From: JAWXVD01 sp044425705
GTDB taxonomy: Bacteria > Bacillota > Clostridia > Lachnospirales > Lachnospiraceae
Assembly: GCA_044425705.1 (NCBI GenBank)
Contig: JAWXVD010000120.1
Span: 1 to 10,262 of the forward strand
Direction of reading: 5' to 3'
Length of the DNA stretch: 10,262 nt
Positions 6,790 to 10,262 of the stretch are shown in pieces. Position numbers and translations under genes: made by a program. The notes below the pieces were generated by a model. That model saw only the letters and a list, made by a program, of their open reading frames with translations, did not search any database and was not told the origin of the DNA. The first letter of the stretch is position 1; each line of letters starts with the position of its first letter.

Positions 6790-8535
6790 ATGCAAAAAAA
6801 ACGCAGTACATTTTCATATTTATTTGAATGGGCAAGCCCTCATAAAAACGGATATATTTTGTCCGTCCTTTGTGCGATACTTGGTGTTGCACTCGGTATG
6901 CTCCCTTATTATGCAATTTCAAGGATTGTAACATTGCTATTTGAGAGCAATAAAATCATGTCTGAATATAGTACGTGGCTTATTCTAATTGCAGGAGGAT
7001 TTTTAGGACAGATTGTTTTTCACAATATTTCTACATACACATCACATAAAATGACTTTCACAGTTATCGCAGAGGTAAGACAAAAGATGTGCGATAAACT
7101 TTTAAAAGTGCCTATGGGAAATATTCTTCGTAGAAATAGTGGCGAAATGAAAAACTTAATCGTGGAAAAGGTTGATAGTATAGAGCCTACCCTCGCTCAC
7201 CTTGTGCCAGAAATGACATCAAAGCTATCAGTTCCTATCGTGATTTGGTTATATATCATGACGATAGACTGGAAAATCGGTCTTTTTTCTTTGATTTCAA
7301 TTCCTATTGGACTCGGAGCATATATGTGTATGATGATAAACTATACAAAAGGGTTTACAAGGTATACAAAAGCGAATAAAACCTTAAATTCTGTGGCAGT
7401 TGAGTATATTAACGGAATTGAAGTTATAAAGGCTTTTAACAATTCGGCTAAATCGTATAAAAAATTCACCGATGCAGCTTATGAGTCGGCACACTCAGCG
7501 ATTGACTGGATGAAGTCTAATCAACTTTTCTTTGCAATGGGAATGACGATACTCCCTGCTACCCTCATATCAGTACTCCCTGCTTGTGTATATTACTTTT
7601 TAGGAGGTAGTATTGTTATAGGTGACTTTGTAACCATTATTGTACTATCGCTTGCAATGACACCTCCACTCATTGGAGCAATGAGTATGAGTGATGATAT
7701 AGCCAAAATTACTACCATTGTAGGCGATATTACAAGTGTTTTAGATGAGGAAGAGCTAATCAGACCAAGCAAACCTACAGACATTAAAGACTTCGATATT
7801 GAACTGAAAGATATATCATTTGGTTATGGCGAAAAAGAAATACTTCACAATGTTAATTTATCATTTAATGCAAATGAAGTTACTGCACTTGTCGGTCCAT
7901 CAGGTAGTGGTAAATCCACAATCACAAAGTTAATCGCATCTATGTGGGAAACGAAAAAAGGAACAATCAAAATCGGTGGTGTGGATATTAAAGATATACC
8001 TTTAGAGCAGTTAAACAGTATGATTGCCTATGTATCACAAGACAATTTTCTTTTTGATGAGAGTATTTTAGAAAACATCAGAAAAGGTAATTTAAAGGCT
8101 ACTGACGATGAAGTAATCTCTATGGCAAAAGCCAGTGGGTGTCATGATTTTATTATAAATTTATCAAATGGGTATGACACCATTGTAGGAGGTGCGGGCG
8201 GTCATTTGTCGGGCGGTGAAAGGCAACGAATAGCCATTGCAAGAGCCATGCTTAAAGATGCCCCTATCGTTATCTTAGATGAAGCCACAGCTTACACAGA
8301 CCCAGAAAACGAAGCTGTAATACAAGATGCCGTTTCAAAACTTGTGCTTGGAAAAACATTGATTATCGTTGCTCATAGACTTTCGACAATTACTGATTCT
8401 GATAAAATTATTGTAGTACAAAACGGAAATATCAATGAAGTAGGTACACATACAGAGTTAATATCAAACGGTGGCCTATACAAGGAATTATTTGATGCAC
8501 ATATCGGTGCAAAAGATGCAAAGGAGGTAATGTAA
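6790..8535 (+). CDS. Half-size ABC transporter, exporter fold, YbtP/IrtA-like (first of pair)
   Basis: This intact 581-residue protein has an N-terminal six-helix transmembrane domain (about 20-320) and a C-terminal ATPase domain. Motifs are Walker A GPSGSGKST (369-377), Q417 in VSQDN, signature LSGGE (473-477), Walker B ending in catalytic Glu498, and His529. After Walker B it reads ATAYTDPENE; a D-loop followed by DPENE is, to my knowledge, typical of the YbtP/YbtQ and IrtA/IrtB siderophore transporters, which have exporter architecture but import. No siderophore-interacting domain is present at the N-terminus. AAGGAGG (6774-6780) sits nine bases before the ATG. Its stop abuts the next ABC gene (TAAATG), so the two should form a heterodimer in the membrane. 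It is the closest relative in the window of the pseudogene at 136-1773. A multidrug or peptide exporter role remains possible. Confidence 0.88.
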   Translation: MQKKRSTFSYLFEWASPHKNGYILSVLCAILGVALGMLPYYAISRIVTLLFESNKIMSEYSTWLILIAGGFLGQIVFHNISTYTSHKMTFTVIAEVRQKMCDKLLKVPMGNILRRNSGEMKNLIVEKVDSIEPTLAHLVPEMTSKLSVPIVIWLYIMTIDWKIGLFSLISIPIGLGAYMCMMINYTKGFTRYTKANKTLNSVAVEYINGIEVIKAFNNSAKSYKKFTDAAYESAHSAIDWMKSNQLFFAMGMTILPATLISVLPACVYYFLGGSIVIGDFVTIIVLSLAMTPPLIGAMSMSDDIAKITTIVGDITSVLDEEELIRPSKPTDIKDFDIELKDISFGYGEKEILHNVNLSFNANEVTALVGPSGSGKSTITKLIASMWETKKGTIKIGGVDIKDIPLEQLNSMIAYVSQDNFLFDESILENIRKGNLKATDDEVISMAKASGCHDFIINLSNGYDTIVGGAGGHLSGGERQRIAIARAMLKDAPIVILDEATAYTDPENEAVIQDAVSKLVLGKTLIIVAHRLSTITDSDKIIVVQNGNINEVGTHTELISNGGLYKELFDAHIGAKDAKEVM

Positions 8536-10262
8536 ATGCTAAGTTTACTCACAAAAATCATTGCCTTTTCACAGGAACAACGTAAAAACTTGTTTTTAGG
8601 TATTTTCTTAGGCTTTTTCAAGGCTCTTTTCGGTATGGCTCATGTAATTGCCATTGCCTTTGTTATGAAAAACATAACCGATGGAACGGTAACTTCTGCT
8701 CTCGTTTGGCAATCTTTTGGAATTATTGCTTTTGGAGTTATAGGTACAATTATTTTTAACTATTTCTCAACAATGAAACTAACCAATGCAGGATATTTTA
8801 TGGCAGCCAATTCAAGAATTAAAATAGGCGATCATTTAAAAATGATGTCAATGGGATATTTTAATTCTAATAATTTAGGAAAAATAACAAGTGTTGCAAC
8901 CAACTCAGCAGAGGTTATCAATGATATGCTTACTCGCTCGGTAATGTTACTTGCACAAGGCATATTTATGTCCACGATTGTTGCACTCTCTATGTTTTAC
9001 CTTGACTATCGTATGGGTTTAATGTGCTTGCTTGGTATTGCTATATATTTCATGATTACAGCATATCAGCAGAAAAAGGCAAAATCTGTATCAGAACAAA
9101 CAATTTCAGCTACGCAAAAATTAGTAAATAACATACTCGAATATGTACAAGGAATAAGTGTTGTTAAGTCATACAACTTAGTCGGAGAAGCAAATACAAA
9201 AGTTAAAAATAGTATTAATGAAGCGAATACTACTCTTTTCAATATGGAAAAAACATTCATGCCAATAGTTGCATTTCAGTCTTTTATATTTAAAGCAGTT
9301 TCATTTTTAATGATTAGCTTATCTATTGTATTTTACATAAATGGGAGTATGGAGCTATTTACAGCAGTCATGATGAGCATTTGTGCTTTTTTAATCTTTT
9401 CAGATTTAGAACAAGCAGGAGTTTTTTCATCACTGCTAAGACTTATTGCAGGCTCAATAGATGAGATTAATGACATATTACAAGCTCCCCTTATGGACGA
9501 GCAAAGTGAAGAAATCAAGGTTAATAACTATGATCTTGAGATAAAAAATATAGATTTTAGCTATGATACAAAGAAAATCATCGACAATCTAAGCCTTACC
9601 ATACCACAAAACTCCACCCTTGCTATCGTTGGAGGTTCAGGTAGTGGTAAAACAACACTTTGCAACCTTATTACAAGGTTTTGGGATGTGGATAGTGGAA
9701 CGATAACCCTTGGAAAGCAAAACATTAAGGATTTTAAATTAGATGAATTACTATCACAGTTTTCAATGGTATTTCAAAATGTTTATTTGTTTAATGATAC
9801 CATAGCCAACAATGTAAAATTTGGAAAGCCGAATGCAAAACAAAGCGAAATTGAAGATGCTTGTAAAAAAGCTTGTTGCCATGAGTTTATTATGAAATTA
9901 CCAAATGGATATGAAACGATAATTGGCGAAGGTGGAGCGAGTATTTCAGGTGGAGAAAAACAAAGGATTTCCATTGCAAGAGCAATGATTAAAAATAGTC
10001 CTATCGTTATACTTGATGAAGCTACTGCAAATGTTGACCCCGAAAATGAACACCAATTACAACTAGCAATAAAAGAGCTTACTAAGTCAAAAACTGTGAT
10101 TATGATTGCTCATAGGCTCAAAACTGTTAAAAGTGCCGATAATATTATTGTGCTTGAGAACGGTAAAATTATCGAAACTGGAAAGCATGATGAACTTCTT
10201 AAAAATGGTAGTACTTATGCCAATTTTGTGAATATGCGTGAAAAAGCTATTGGTTGGAAACT
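8536..10262 (+). CDS. Half-size ABC transporter, exporter fold, YbtQ/IrtB-like (second of pair; 3' end cut)
   Basis: The frame is open from ATG 8536 to the window edge, giving 575 codons without a stop. The last residues read NMREKAIGWK, which looks close to the natural C-terminus. A transmembrane domain (about 1-310) is followed by an ATPase domain with Walker A GGSGSGKTT (366-374), Q414 in VFQN, signature ISGGE (470-474, Ile in place of the usual Leu), catalytic Glu495 after VILD, the D-loop region ATANVDPENE, and His526. Both ATP sites of the predicted heterodimer therefore look catalytically competent. AAGGAGG (8521-8527) lies inside the end of the preceding gene, and the start directly follows its stop, indicating coupled translation. 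The DPENE motif matches its partner. Substrate and transport direction are not shown by the sequence. Confidence 0.9.
   Translation, partial: MLSLLTKIIAFSQEQRKNLFLGIFLGFFKALFGMAHVIAIAFVMKNITDGTVTSALVWQSFGIIAFGVIGTIIFNYFSTMKLTNAGYFMAANSRIKIGDHLKMMSMGYFNSNNLGKITSVATNSAEVINDMLTRSVMLLAQGIFMSTIVALSMFYLDYRMGLMCLLGIAIYFMITAYQQKKAKSVSEQTISATQKLVNNILEYVQGISVVKSYNLVGEANTKVKNSINEANTTLFNMEKTFMPIVAFQSFIFKAVSFLMISLSIVFYINGSMELFTAVMMSICAFLIFSDLEQAGVFSSLLRLIAGSIDEINDILQAPLMDEQSEEIKVNNYDLEIKNIDFSYDTKKIIDNLSLTIPQNSTLAIVGGSGSGKTTLCNLITRFWDVDSGTITLGKQNIKDFKLDELLSQFSMVFQNVYLFNDTIANNVKFGKPNAKQSEIEDACKKACCHEFIMKLPNGYETIIGEGGASISGGEKQRISIARAMIKNSPIVILDEATANVDPENEHQLQLAIKELTKSKTVIMIAHRLKTVKSADNIIVLENGKIIETGKHDELLKNGSTYANFVNMREKAIGWK

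Noticed and set aside
8373..9974. Several minus-strand open frames of 61-82 codons opposite the ABC pair
   Set aside because: They are antisense shadows of two intact, motif-rich ABC genes, without ribosome sites or family features.
1..10262. CRISPR array, phage, toxin-antitoxin or defence genes
   Set aside because: No regularly spaced repeats, nuclease, integrase or small paired genes were seen. All well-supported genes are transport, regulation or hydrolase.

Overview
The window is AT-rich DNA with strong AAGGAGG-type ribosome binding sites, tightly coupled genes and AraC/ECF/ABC families typical of low-GC Firmicutes (Clostridia or Streptococcus-like relatives). The species cannot be named from the sequence. 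No transposase, integrase, tRNA, rRNA or CRISPR array is visible. One short segment at 1584-1643 looks like a mobile-element scar.

Layout. Positions 1-146 hold the C-terminal tail of an unidentified membrane protein. It overlaps a decayed exporter-fold ABC transporter gene (136-1773). That gene carries a frameshift near 1301, and its Walker B/D-loop/H-loop region has been replaced by about 60 bp bounded by short inverted repeats. A bidirectional hairpin terminator (1797-1830) separates it from a convergent AraC-family regulator gene (1860-2828, minus strand). A compact divergent control region (about 2829-3015) follows. It holds a near-consensus promoter for the regulator, a candidate facing promoter for the rightward operon and a tandem imperfect repeat that is a plausible operator.

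The rightward operon runs from 3016 to the window edge. It encodes an MptD-family ECF substrate-binding membrane protein, a CbiQ/EcfT-like transmembrane protein, a two-domain ECF ATPase, a membrane-anchored alpha/beta hydrolase, and two half-size exporter-fold ABC proteins that should form a heterodimer. The last gene still lacks its stop codon at the window edge. Junctions are TAATG, TAGATG and TAAATG, so most of the operon is probably translationally coupled. The exception is the hydrolase, which has a 63-nt gap before it and is more AT-rich.

Interpretation. A complete S-T-A energy-coupling-factor importer is paired with a YbtP/YbtQ (IrtA/IrtB)-like ABC heterodimer under a divergent AraC regulator. 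This resembles siderophore or metallophore transport loci; the equibactin locus of Streptococcus equi is, from memory, a comparable arrangement. The proposal is that the operon moves, and perhaps hydrolyses, a small metal chelate or cofactor-like ligand. The substrate is not shown by the sequence. The left pseudogene is a paralogue of the first protein of the intact ABC pair, so the locus carries a second, decayed exporter-fold module.
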